A DNA stretch of 64,000 nucleotides from Akkermansiaceae bacterium (GTDB taxonomy: Bacteria > Verrucomicrobiota > Verrucomicrobiia > Verrucomicrobiales > Akkermansiaceae), in NCBI GenBank assembly GCA_028822935.1, contig JAPKCM010000022.1, positions 1 through 64,000 on the forward strand, given 5' to 3'. The notes under the pieces were generated by a model, which had not been told where the DNA came from, made no database searches, and saw only the letters and a list, made by a program, of their open reading frames with translations. The translations under genes and the position numbers were made by a program. Positions 18,918 through 27,481 of this stretch are shown here, one piece after another (position 1 is the first letter of the stretch; every line of letters begins with the position of its first letter).

Positions 18918-19718
18918 CTAGCGGTTGCGGCGAAGGAACATTGCTCCGAGTCCGCCCACGAGGAGGATTGCAGAAGAAGGTTCAGGAACGGCGTCGAGTT
19001 GGAATCCGTTGATCCCCCAGATTTGAGAGTGCACTGCTCCTCCGGAGTATGGAGCAAAACGAATCACATCGGCGCCGGTTGCGGTGAAATCGAAGGAGTA
19101 AACAGACGGAAGGCTGAATGCGTCCGGTCCAGATTCACGAAGAGCACCCGAATCAGGGTTACCACCCGTGCTGCTGTCGGTCATTACTCCATCAGCCAAC
19201 GGACCCCAGTCCGCTCCGCCGTTTGGGGAGCCCCAGGCTGCGAAAGTACCGTGCACGTTTTCTGTATCGTGATGAAGAGATTTCCAGTTGTAAACCTGCC
19301 CTGGAGTGAGCCCGGCAAAACTGATAGTCATGTAGGTAGGGGTTCCCGTGGTTCCATCCCAGTTTCCGTTACCCCCGCTTCCGGTACGGGTATCGGTTCC
19401 GAGAAAGTCAGTGACTAGGTCGAGGTCGCTGCTAGCGTTATTCCATTGATTGTCGTTACCCGCACCGCGATCGATCATCTGCTGGACGCGGCGGTCTGTG
19501 GTATTTGGCCACGCTGGGGTGACAGAAATGCCGCCAAAGGTTTGGGTGGTAAAATCAGCAGCTACCTCGTGGCCCGCGTCATAGCTGCTCCAGCCTTCCT
19601 GTGGATGAGGACCACCATCCTGGCTCGTGGAGTTGAAATCGACTCGGAGCGCGATGACTCCAAAACTGCTGGTGGTAGCAAGAGACGATACGAGACCGCC
19701 AAGAATAAGCTTTTTCAT
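18918..19718 (-). CDS. PEP-CTERM sorted secreted protein
   Basis: The 266-residue product has an N-terminal signal peptide (MKKLILGGLVSSLATTSSFG) and a canonical PEP-CTERM tail: VPEPSS, a hydrophobic helix and a terminal RRNR. These tails direct proteins to exosortase processing and surface or exopolysaccharide association. The body is beta-rich and aromatic (INGFQLD, YSFDFTATGADVIRF) and resembles other verrucomicrobial PEP-CTERM proteins of unknown function. No enzyme motif is visible. It is monocistronic by context: its own terminator downstream and a 546 bp gap upstream. Confidence 0.85.
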   Translation of the reverse strand: MKKLILGGLVSSLATTSSFGVIALRVDFNSTSQDGGPHPQEGWSSYDAGHEVAADFTTQTFGGISVTPAWPNTTDRRVQQMIDRGAGNDNQWNNASSDLDLVTDFLGTDTRTGSGGNGNWDGTTGTPTYMTISFAGLTPGQVYNWKSLHHDTENVHGTFAAWGSPNGGADWGPLADGVMTDSSTGGNPDSGALRESGPDAFSLPSVYSFDFTATGADVIRFAPYSGGAVHSQIWGINGFQLDAVPEPSSAILLVGGLGAMFLRRNR

Positions 19719-19796
19719 GATGTGGTAGTTGGTAGGATTGTGTTTTAGAGAAAATACTACACGGGCGTGAATTAAAATTTTCTGCTTCGTATTTAC

Positions 19797-19825
19797 CTCA
19801 TATTTCCGGTCGACTTCAAGTGCAA
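19797..19825 (-). promoter_or_regulatory. Candidate sigma70-like promoter of the PEP-CTERM gene
   Basis: On the minus strand TTGCAC (-35-like, 3 of 6 consensus) and TATGAG (-10-like, 4 of 6) are separated by 17 bases, about 80 bases upstream of the ATG. An inverted repeat AAGTG(8)CACTT at 19818-19835 overlaps the -35 and could be an operator. The match is weak. Confidence 0.25.
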
Positions 19826-20095
19826 AATTACACTTTTAGGAATTTTCTTTTGGCGGGAGGGCGGCTTGAAGCCGCCTTTTGGACGGAGTGCAGGGGGGAA
19901 GAGAGGGGCGGAGACGGTGGTTTAGTTTGGCAGTTGTGGGGATTCCGGCAGAAAAAGTCCCTAGTCGACCCCACATTTTATTGGAACTGGGAGACTTTAG
20001 CGCGATCTTCACTGCAGGAGAGCAGTAGATTCCGAGCCCGCGTTGCCAAGTTTTTTTTGGTAGCGGTTTTGTAAGGTCACCAAGCTTCTTGCCTG

Positions 20096-20221
20096 TCAGC
20101 TGTCGTTGAGGACGAAAGTCCGGCCGTCGTCGAGCGGGATCTCTTTGAGCTGCCAGGTGGGGCTTTGGTCGAAGCACTCGGGCTCAGCATGACAGTGGAA
20201 GATCGAGATCGAGCCGCCTGA
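20096..20221 (-). pseudogene. Probable C-terminal remnant of an unidentified protein
   Basis: A 41-codon minus-strand segment between two stops reads like the end of a normal protein (SISIFHCHAEPECFDQ, then WQLKEIPLDDG, then a terminal LNDS). There is no start or upstream coding continuation. I do not recognise the family. The rest of the 546 bp gap (19719-20264) contains the promoter candidate above and an 84-codon plus-strand frame at 19820-20074 that shows no motif. Confidence 0.3.
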
Positions 20222-20264
20222 TCAAAGACACATCGCGACACCATTCGCAAGAAGCGGGATGAGG

Positions 20265-23200
20265 TTAGTTGTTGACCCGCAATCGGGCAAACTGACTGGG
20301 ATCTGTATCGATTGATGTTAAAGCGCGCCAAACATCATTTGCGGTGCCGTCGCCGTTGTTTGAAGAGGAGATCAGGACAGCAGAGCTCGGGTCCCATGCC
20401 TCCAGGTTTCCAGAAATCTCTACGGTGTAGGTTAGGTCAGAGGCTGCCAGTTGGCGGCGGAAGGAAATCGTGAGGTAGGGGGCTGTCACACCGCCCACTT
20501 CGATGAACTCGATCCTTCCAATAGGAAGATCAGAGCGTGATTCGACGTTTGGATTGGATGTCAGGGCATACTCCATTAAGTTAGTTAGTCCGTCGTTGTC
20601 GGGGTCTGCGGTCATTGAGGCTCCTGCTCCAAGTCCATTGTTCAGAGCCCAAGCGGAAAAATTCAGCTCATCCGTGTTACCTGGAGTTCCTCCTTGTTGT
20701 TGGCTCGCTCTCCACGCGAATGGCTCGGCGTGATCGGAAGGCTGCGTTTGATTAGGAGTGATCAATGTGAGGCTATAACCACCACCGTCAGGGGAGGTTG
20801 GCCACGGGGAATTGTCGTCGTAGGTGAACTCGATAATACCGGTCCCCGAACCGAGAGAGAGTTTTAAATTTTCACCTGAGTTATTGAGCTTGTCGCCAAG
20901 TTGCCACTCCCCGGCGATCGGCAATCCAATACCATAGCGTGACTCGAAGGCTGTTTGGTTTTTCACCACGAGCAGAAATGCTCCGGATTGGATCAAGGTC
21001 CCGGTCGGGAAATCGTAGTCGATTCCCTTGGTGAAGCGGACATCGGTCAGGTCGATTACAACATTGCCGATGTTTTGCAGCTCAAGGTATTCAAAGTCGG
21101 AGTCGGTCCAGCCCATCGACTGCTCAGTAGCAGATGCAGGACTTGGATGATAGTTCACTTCGGTAATGCGCAGAGCATTGATGTATGGCGTGACATTAGG
21201 AGCGGAGACCAGAAATTCGGCGGGTTCTGACCAGTGGCTCCAGCGACCTGTGGTGTCCTGATGACGGACGCGTGCCCGGTAAGTTTGTCCGGTGCTGGCA
21301 GAAAGGGCGGGGTAAAGATAGTTGGCGTTAAAGGTATTTAACTCGCCAGATTCCGTCGGATCCTCGATCTCGTAGAGGTAGGGGTCTCCCGCAATATAGT
21401 TGGCGGTTGTGGGGTCATTGATCTCCGAGATCCGCCACTCCATCGCAGCGAAAGCGATGCTGGACTTATAAGTGCTGGATGAGAATTGGAGGCCGTTGCT
21501 CGGATAACTGGCGCCACCGGTGTAGGTGATTGTCGGGGTGTCCGGAATACTGCTGTTCTGAGTGAGTAAGCTCGTTTGCATCCAGTTGCCACGCGAGACG
21601 AGGTAGTTTTTGAGGACCTGGATCATTCCGCCGAAGTCTTTGTCCCCGGCGACATCGTAGTAGCGATCGGGATGATTGATGCGGGGGTTATTGTCCCACA
21701 TACGGCGGTCGGCGCTGACGAGGGAAGGGGACCCGGGTGTCCAAACATCACGCACCATTTCGTCGATCAACTTGTCGCCCTCGTCCGAGTTATAAAGCAG
21801 ATCCATGATCTCACGAATGCGGTTCTGGTAGCGCATGTTGAAGGCGGGGTTTCCAGCGAGATCCGTTTTGAAATCGTGGTTGCCATTGCCATACATGTTG
21901 TTGGCCCACGTGAGATCAAGGTCCCAAGGATGAACTTCAAATTTGGAAGTCTCCGGGTTGTGATAGTAGAAGTAGTTTTTGCCGTAGGCGATATCGTAGT
22001 GGTGAATGCCTTCCACGACGGTGCGGTAGCTGAGATACTTATCGATATCGAGATTGTCCTCCCACCACTGGGCGGTAGGATTACCGTTTCGATAGGCATT
22101 GATGAAGGCCGTAACATCGGAGCGGTTGTCCACTTGTGTGGGCCCCTGATTGTTGGAGCTGCCGCTGTGGCCTTCGATCTTGTAAAGGTTGCCATCCGGC
22201 AAGTCGTGCTCGTCGAGGTATTGACCGTCCAATTGTTCAATTGCGAGATAGAGGCCATAGTAATCGCCTTCGTATTGGTCAGCGCCAGTCGGGCTGGCAT
22301 TGTCGATGACGTAGAATTGTGCGTAGTGGGTATTGCACGCTTCGACTCCGGAGAGCTGAAACAACTTGAAGCCCACGCCCTCGAACAAGCCTTGTTCGCC
22401 GCGATGATTGAAGCCGACCTGCTGGACGATGGGTGAGAAATTGAGTTTGTTCCAAGGCTGGGAATATTTCTCGCCGTTTCGATCGCGGGCTTCGAATCTC
22501 TGGCCCCGCCCGAAGTCAAATTTCCAGAAGTTCTTCCCATACTGGAAACGGTGAACGCCACCACGAGGGCGGTATTGGATATGATCGTAGACCTTGCCAT
22601 CATAGACCATGGTGCCGGGCCAAAGATATTCCGAGCCACCGTAGCCGCCGAATTGGGAGTCATCGACCCAAGTGTTTGTGCTGAGAAGAAAGTAGGTTGA
22701 GACACTCGACATCAAAGATCCCGGATAGGTGACCGGAGTATCGCCAGGGCGGATCGCACCGCTCCAATCGGGAGTGCCATCGTAGACGAAATAAGCGAAG
22801 TTTGGTTGAGGGTCGTCGCTATAAGGAACGGCGATCGCGGCTCCGGGAGTGTCCTCGGCCGAGATGCGATAGCGAATGAGACGGCGGTTGGTCTGCAAGG
22901 TTCCTGGTAGGGTGATCGTGTAGATGGAGTCGGCAGCCAGAGCGTCTCCGCCCGTTCCGTCGTCCGTCATCGTGACCGTCGTCCACTCGTTGGGATCCTC
23001 GTAGCGAGGGTTCTCATTGGCGGTGCCATTGCCATTGAATTTGAGGTAGCGGGAAAAGTAATCTCCGGGATTGACCAACTGGTATTGCAGGGTCACCGGT
23101 CCGACGCCATCCGGATCGGTAACCTTGGCAGTCACGACAACCGCTTGGCCGGAGGTCGGCTCTTTTGGGAGGTGCTCGACCTGGCGAATTTGTGGTGGGA

Positions 23201-25847
23201 CTGCCGTTGAAAAGGAACGGTTTGCTGCTCCCGGAGTTGGGGCGAAACTTCCACCTGGCGTGCCCCCTGAGACTTCGCCGGTCAGTGAGAGGGCAAAGCT
23301 AATATCGCTGCTTCCTCCACTGGATTGGTGGATCTCGACAGCGATGACGTTGGTGCCGGCCACAAAGGCACTGCTCGGAATACTCAAGGTGTCGTTGGCA
23401 TTGTTACCGACCGTGTTGGTCGCGTAGACGTCGTAGGCCGCGTTGTCAGCGAGGCCAGTGTGCCGGCCAACTTCGTTGCCATTGAGGTAGACGGCGTAGG
23501 CATCGTCGTAGGTGATCGAGATGGTGAAGCGGGCGAATATTGAGGGATCAGGGATGTCGGGGCTTCCCCGGAAATATGTCGTGGCAAAACGGTTTCCGAC
23601 AGGCCCGGATCCAACTGTTGTCGCTTCGTCCGAGTCTCCATATCCGAGTTCGGCGGGACCTGAATTCCAGCTGGAATCGTCAAAAGCAGATGCGCGCCAG
23701 GCAGTGCCTTGGTCGCTTCCATCATCAAGATAGTTCCAGTTCGCATTACTGGCGATATAGTTGACCGGGCCACCGCCTCCACCACCAACCGTGGTTGCGG
23801 CCGGGAAGCCGGAAGCCCTCCAGCTGCCTCCAAGGTCGTTGTCGAGAAGGGGGTTGATGAGTTCGATGGAAGGACTCGCTAATAAGGTCCCAATGTCATC
23901 GCCAACCGTCGGCCAGGGAAACCCGAGGCCATAATCGACTTCGTCAACCTTTGTTCCGGCGGGGTTGCGTAAGGTGATTTGTTCGCCCGAATTTTTGAGC
24001 GTCGAACCGTTAGCGAAGGGACCGAGCGCTCCACTGTATCCGAAGCGGGATTGAATTGTTGCGGGTTCTTCGGCCACCACAAGATATCCTCCTGAGGTGA
24101 GAATAGTTCCACCGGGGAATACGAAGTCGATCCCGTCGGAGAAATAGTAACCCGACAAGTCGACAGGATCTTCACTTGGATTGAGTAGCTCAATAAATTC
24201 CGCCCGCACCGTTTTGGTGTCTTCGTCGTAGTGGATTTCGTTGATCACCACTGAAGACGGGGTGAACACTGGTGTGGTGAAATTGAGCGAAGAAGAAGCC
24301 CAACTGCTCCCTCCGGTATTTTGAGCAAATGCGCGGAAATAATAGATCGTCGTTGGCTGGAGGTTTGACACTAGACGAGAGAAATTAGCGGTCTGAGTGC
24401 CGGCTGGAATCGAAAGTTCCCAATTGCCTGCATCAATGCCTCCGTCTGTGGTGCCATAGAAGATCGTGACTGCAGGGGAATCTCCACCGGGGTCGATGAC
24501 TTGGCCTTTGAGGGTGGCAAAGGTGCCGTTGATGCCAGTGGCTGCTGAGTTTGTGATTACTGGTTGATTGACCGGGGTGGTGGCAAAGCTGGATGAGGTT
24601 GCTGTCCAAGTCGTTCCTGCCGAATTGGTCGCTGCCGCCCGAAAGTAATAGGTGGTTCCGGGACTGAGTCCTGAGATGCTGCCCGTCTCTGATCCAAATT
24701 GTAAGCCGAGGTCCAATTGAGAATCCCACGTTCCTGTGCCAGCGTCGTTGTCGCCGTAGTGAATAACGAGGGTGGGCGCCTCACCTCCGGTCGAAGTAAT
24801 ATTGCCCCCAATGGTGGCGCGGGTGCCGCTGATGTTGCTGGCGGCGATATTTTGAACTGAAGGAAAGGCAGCGGGAGTGGTGAATGTTTCACTGGTGGGA
24901 CCCCAATTATTGCCCTGGGCATTTGTGCCGTAGGCACTGAAGAAGTAAGTGGTGTTAGGCTGAAGCCCGCTGAGGTCAGAGAAGAATTCTCCGGTGCTGG
25001 ATTGAGTTCCAAGGTCCGACGTGTTGGACCAACCAGTGGTAATTGCGCCTCCATCGGAAGCTCCCCAATAAATGTAAATGTCTGGTGTGCTTGAGCCGAG
25101 TTCGGTGAGGTCACCGCGGATTCGGGCGGAGGAGGAGGTTATTGAGATTGCGGGAAGCGTAATGATGGAAGGTGCGCCGGTTGGGACTGCGGTGGTGAAT
25201 GCGATCTCACCAAATCCAACGCGATTTCCACCGTGGTTGCTCAGGATTTTTAGGCCAATGTAGCGGGCTCCGGCTGCGGTGGAGACATCGAATGATTGTC
25301 CGGCGTCGCCGTTGCCTGTTCCCTGGGGCAGGGAGAATGCCCCGCTGACCTGTGTCCAGCCGCCGCTGGCGAAATCGTATGGAGTGACGGTGCCACTCGT
25401 AGCAGGTGGAGTGACAGTGGGTGAGGTCGCGTAGAAAATATTGAAGTTTTTCATGCCTCGGTCGGACTGGTTGCCAGGAGCATTTTCCTGAACGTTCCAA
25501 AGGTGCATCATGTCGAGGTTTGCGGTGGGAGCACCAAGATCGAGAACGGCCCATGTCCGATTCGCTCCGCCGGGTGATTCGAACCCCTGCCAGTCGTCTT
25601 GCCATGCCGTTGAGCTGATGTTCCAGGTTGAAGGATCATCGGCATCAACCTTTGTCATACCGCTGCCATCAATCACTTTAGGAGCCGAGCCATTTCCGTT
25701 CAAGCTGTCGCCTTGGTGGAAGGCTTTGATGTCACTCGGGACGACGAGATCAGCGGATGCGGTGTGGGAGCCTGATATCGCAATCGCGAGGGTGACAGGA
25801 AGGAATTTAAAGCGTGAAGACAAAGGGAGGATAATGTGGGCTTTCAT
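20265..25847 (-). CDS. Giant secreted lamin-tail / CotH-kinase protein (1860 aa)
   Basis: I chose ATG 25847, which gives the signal peptide MKAHIILPLSSRFKFLPVT...ASA; the frame stays open upstream to GTG 26111, but that part is a decayed paralogue (next entry). Domains in order: F5/8-type-C-like domain (about 33-210); three fibronectin-III-like repeats ending in TYFF/TYYFRA strands; a lamin-tail domain (VVINEIHYDED...EFIELLNPS); a jelly-roll-like region (YDDAYAVYLNGNEVGRH). A CotH kinase-like domain follows, with the active-site-type blocks HDLPDGNLYKIE and HPWDLDLTW, then a second lamin-tail domain (ITEVNYHPSP). The end is a DPDNDGLTNLMEYAL segment and the shared C-terminal module. CotH-family proteins are secreted protein kinases; activity here is inferred. 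It is close to the protein at 56375. Confidence 0.85.
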   Translation of the reverse strand: MKAHIILPLSSRFKFLPVTLAIAISGSHTASADLVVPSDIKAFHQGDSLNGNGSAPKVIDGSGMTKVDADDPSTWNISSTAWQDDWQGFESPGGANRTWAVLDLGAPTANLDMMHLWNVQENAPGNQSDRGMKNFNIFYATSPTVTPPATSGTVTPYDFASGGWTQVSGAFSLPQGTGNGDAGQSFDVSTAAGARYIGLKILSNHGGNRVGFGEIAFTTAVPTGAPSIITLPAISITSSSARIRGDLTELGSSTPDIYIYWGASDGGAITTGWSNTSDLGTQSSTGEFFSDLSGLQPNTTYFFSAYGTNAQGNNWGPTSETFTTPAAFPSVQNIAASNISGTRATIGGNITSTGGEAPTLVIHYGDNDAGTGTWDSQLDLGLQFGSETGSISGLSPGTTYYFRAAATNSAGTTWTATSSSFATTPVNQPVITNSAATGINGTFATLKGQVIDPGGDSPAVTIFYGTTDGGIDAGNWELSIPAGTQTANFSRLVSNLQPTTIYYFRAFAQNTGGSSWASSSLNFTTPVFTPSSVVINEIHYDEDTKTVRAEFIELLNPSEDPVDLSGYYFSDGIDFVFPGGTILTSGGYLVVAEEPATIQSRFGYSGALGPFANGSTLKNSGEQITLRNPAGTKVDEVDYGLGFPWPTVGDDIGTLLASPSIELINPLLDNDLGGSWRASGFPAATTVGGGGGGPVNYIASNANWNYLDDGSDQGTAWRASAFDDSSWNSGPAELGYGDSDEATTVGSGPVGNRFATTYFRGSPDIPDPSIFARFTISITYDDAYAVYLNGNEVGRHTGLADNAAYDVYATNTVGNNANDTLSIPSSAFVAGTNVIAVEIHQSSGGSSDISFALSLTGEVSGGTPGGSFAPTPGAANRSFSTAVPPQIRQVEHLPKEPTSGQAVVVTAKVTDPDGVGPVTLQYQLVNPGDYFSRYLKFNGNGTANENPRYEDPNEWTTVTMTDDGTGGDALAADSIYTITLPGTLQTNRRLIRYRISAEDTPGAAIAVPYSDDPQPNFAYFVYDGTPDWSGAIRPGDTPVTYPGSLMSSVSTYFLLSTNTWVDDSQFGGYGGSEYLWPGTMVYDGKVYDHIQYRPRGGVHRFQYGKNFWKFDFGRGQRFEARDRNGEKYSQPWNKLNFSPIVQQVGFNHRGEQGLFEGVGFKLFQLSGVEACNTHYAQFYVIDNASPTGADQYEGDYYGLYLAIEQLDGQYLDEHDLPDGNLYKIEGHSGSSNNQGPTQVDNRSDVTAFINAYRNGNPTAQWWEDNLDIDKYLSYRTVVEGIHHYDIAYGKNYFYYHNPETSKFEVHPWDLDLTWANNMYGNGNHDFKTDLAGNPAFNMRYQNRIREIMDLLYNSDEGDKLIDEMVRDVWTPGSPSLVSADRRMWDNNPRINHPDRYYDVAGDKDFGGMIQVLKNYLVSRGNWMQTSLLTQNSSIPDTPTITYTGGASYPSNGLQFSSSTYKSSIAFAAMEWRISEINDPTTANYIAGDPYLYEIEDPTESGELNTFNANYLYPALSASTGQTYRARVRHQDTTGRWSHWSEPAEFLVSAPNVTPYINALRITEVNYHPSPASATEQSMGWTDSDFEYLELQNIGNVVIDLTDVRFTKGIDYDFPTGTLIQSGAFLLVVKNQTAFESRYGIGLPIAGEWQLGDKLNNSGENLKLSLGSGTGIIEFTYDDNSPWPTSPDGGGYSLTLITPNQTQPSDHAEPFAWRASQQQGGTPGNTDELNFSAWALNNGLGAGASMTADPDNDGLTNLMEYALTSNPNVESRSDLPIGRIEFIEVGGVTAPYLTISFRRQLAASDLTYTVEISGNLEAWDPSSAVLISSSNNGDGTANDVWRALTSIDTDPSQFARLRVNN

Positions 25848-26024
25848 GGCAGAGCAGGAGACAAGGAGCCTTATAGCGGGAGTTGAAGGTGGCGGTAATC
25901 GAAAAGAGCGGCAAAAAATGGCGACTTGCGGTTGTTTGATTTCCTTTTCCCCGGAAGGGGGCACCGAGTGTTGACTCCTGGAGCCATCCGGCCAGCGGAC
26001 ATGGACGTTTCCGTCAGCTGTCGA

Positions 26025-26180
26025 AGGGGCAATTGAGGGAGAATTAGAATACCAAATATTAAAATCAGATGTGCCCCGGTCGGCTTGGTTGCCAAGAGCC
26101 TTCTCTTGCACATTTTAGAGATACATCGTGCTGAGCGAGGTGGCCGGTCCAGCCAGATCGAGCACCGCCTAGGTGTTGTG
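26025..26180 (-). pseudogene. Decayed paralogous fragment of the F5/8-type domain
   Basis: On the minus strand this segment aligns residue by residue with the F5/8-type-C-like domain of the adjacent intact gene. NT*AVLDLAGPATSL matches RTWAVLDLGAPTANL, and YL*NVQEKALGNQADRG matches HLWNVQENAPGNQSDRG. Both conserved Trp codons have become stops (TAG and TAA), each one base from TGG. The fragment is in the same frame as the downstream gene, which is why that frame looks open to 26111. It is a remnant of a second, mostly lost copy of the gene. Confidence 0.8.
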
Positions 26181-26307
26181 CGATGCCGACGATCGGGATC
26201 TCCGCCGCGCTGGCGAGCGCCCCGATAGCAAAGAATGGAACGACAAGGTGGATTGGCCTCGTGCGGGGGAATATGAGCTTGTGAGGAGTTTGGTGGCGAC
26301 AGGATAA
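26173..26307 (+). pseudogene. Possible C-terminal remnant of an unidentified protein
   Basis: A plus-strand segment of about 44 codons between stops has protein-like composition (RPDSKEWNDKVDWPRAGEYE, ending LVATG). It abuts the decayed minus-strand fragment, as if two broken genes were joined tail to tail. I do not recognise the family. The rest of 26308-26346 is AT-rich with no gene. Confidence 0.25.
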
Positions 26308-26346
26308 ATCGTTAACTGATTAGTTTTTAGTAAGCTAGAAAGTTTA

Positions 26347-27396
26347 TTATTGTTGGTATGCCTTGGGGAGCTTGGGCGTTACTCCGAGTTTCTCGTAGTT
26401 GAAACCACTGGCGAGCGGTGAGTAAGACGCGACGTAATCGACGCGACGATCCTTGGTGATTTTTGATTCCAATCCCATACCCCAGTAGGCGGCATTGATA
26501 ACAAGTCTGCGGAGCCCGGCGCTTTGGAGGTCTCTGGCACTTCCCATGGTGGAGTTGAAAACACGGGCTTTTTGTCCTTTGGTGGTAGTCCAGTTTTTGA
26601 ACCAGGCGACGGGGAGTGGGACCTTTTTGGTGTTCGGTTTGTCGTTTGGGCTTCGGCCCATGAGGGGCTGTCCCCATACCAAGGCTGTGCAGTCTTCCGG
26701 CAGCCCGGTTCCTTCTTTGTAGGTTCGGTAGACGTCAGATGGTCCCCAAATGTCGCTCACACCCCGGGCAATGGGGTGGTCTTTTAATTCTTCAACAATG
26801 GTGCCACGAGTGGAATCAGCATGCCATCGGCCGTGGTGGCCCATGAAGGCTCCCCCGATGAGATCTCGGCCAAAGTTGACGTCCTTTCCGTCGATCTTGT
26901 AGGGAAGGTTTCCGCGGAAGCCATGGTTTGCGGTGCGCAGGGCGATCGAGGGTTTTCCTGAGTCGAGGTAGCTGACGATGAGGTCGAGCTGTTCTTTTGG
27001 CAATGTCAGAAGGCGGTGGAAGAAGATGACGAGATCGGCAGATGCGAGGTGCTCCAGGCCGGGGATGTTATGAATCTTAAAATCGGCCTCTTTTTCTTTT
27101 TGAGGATAGACCGGCATGGTGGGATCGACTTCTCCCTTATCATTGACTCCGAAAAGGACAGTGCAATCAAAGCCGTGATGTTTGCTGAGAATTCCAGCCA
27201 TCATGGGCATGGCTTGCTCACTGCGGTATTCCTGATCGGCCGCAATTAAGACGATGTGTTTGCCCTTTCCTGGTCCGTCGGCACCGGGGTAAGTGAGCCA
27301 TTTGGGGCTTTCTGGAACGGGATGAGCGAGTGATTGCAGGCAACCGAGGCTGAGCAAGAGGAGGCCTTTAAGACTGCGTTTTTTTTTGGAGAACAT
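26347..27396 (-). CDS. Secreted ThuA-like domain protein
   Basis: The 349-residue product has a signal peptide (MFSKKKRSLKGLLLLSLGCLQSLA). The fold is of the ThuA/class I amidotransferase-like type: KHIVLIAADQEYRSEQAMP near the start, a LVIFFHRL strand, the SGKPSIALRTANHGF block, then FMGHHGRWH and DHPIARGV, the last being very typical of verrucomicrobial and planctomycetal ThuA proteins. The family is named from trehalose utilisation, but its reaction is not settled. It lies 85 bp downstream of the sialate O-acetylesterase gene on the same strand, so both may form a two-gene glycan unit. Confidence 0.85.
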   Translation of the reverse strand: MFSKKKRSLKGLLLLSLGCLQSLAHPVPESPKWLTYPGADGPGKGKHIVLIAADQEYRSEQAMPMMAGILSKHHGFDCTVLFGVNDKGEVDPTMPVYPQKEKEADFKIHNIPGLEHLASADLVIFFHRLLTLPKEQLDLIVSYLDSGKPSIALRTANHGFRGNLPYKIDGKDVNFGRDLIGGAFMGHHGRWHADSTRGTIVEELKDHPIARGVSDIWGPSDVYRTYKEGTGLPEDCTALVWGQPLMGRSPNDKPNTKKVPLPVAWFKNWTTTKGQKARVFNSTMGSARDLQSAGLRRLVINAAYWGMGLESKITKDRRVDYVASYSPLASGFNYEKLGVTPKLPKAYQQ

Positions 27397-27481
27397 TTGG
27401 AGTAATCTGTGAATGGTGAGGAAAGGACAGCTATTTTAGGAGCTTGATGAGAGGTTTCATAATCGTTGATGATTGAAGGTT

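Noticed and set aside
21576-22436. 286-codon plus-strand open frame
   Set aside because: Antisense shadow of the CotH domain of the 1860-residue gene, with low-information Val/Ile-rich sequence.
25848-26111. N-terminal extension of the 1860-residue protein to GTG 26111
   Set aside because: The extension begins in a decayed duplicate of an internal domain and would place the clear signal peptide 88 residues inside the protein.
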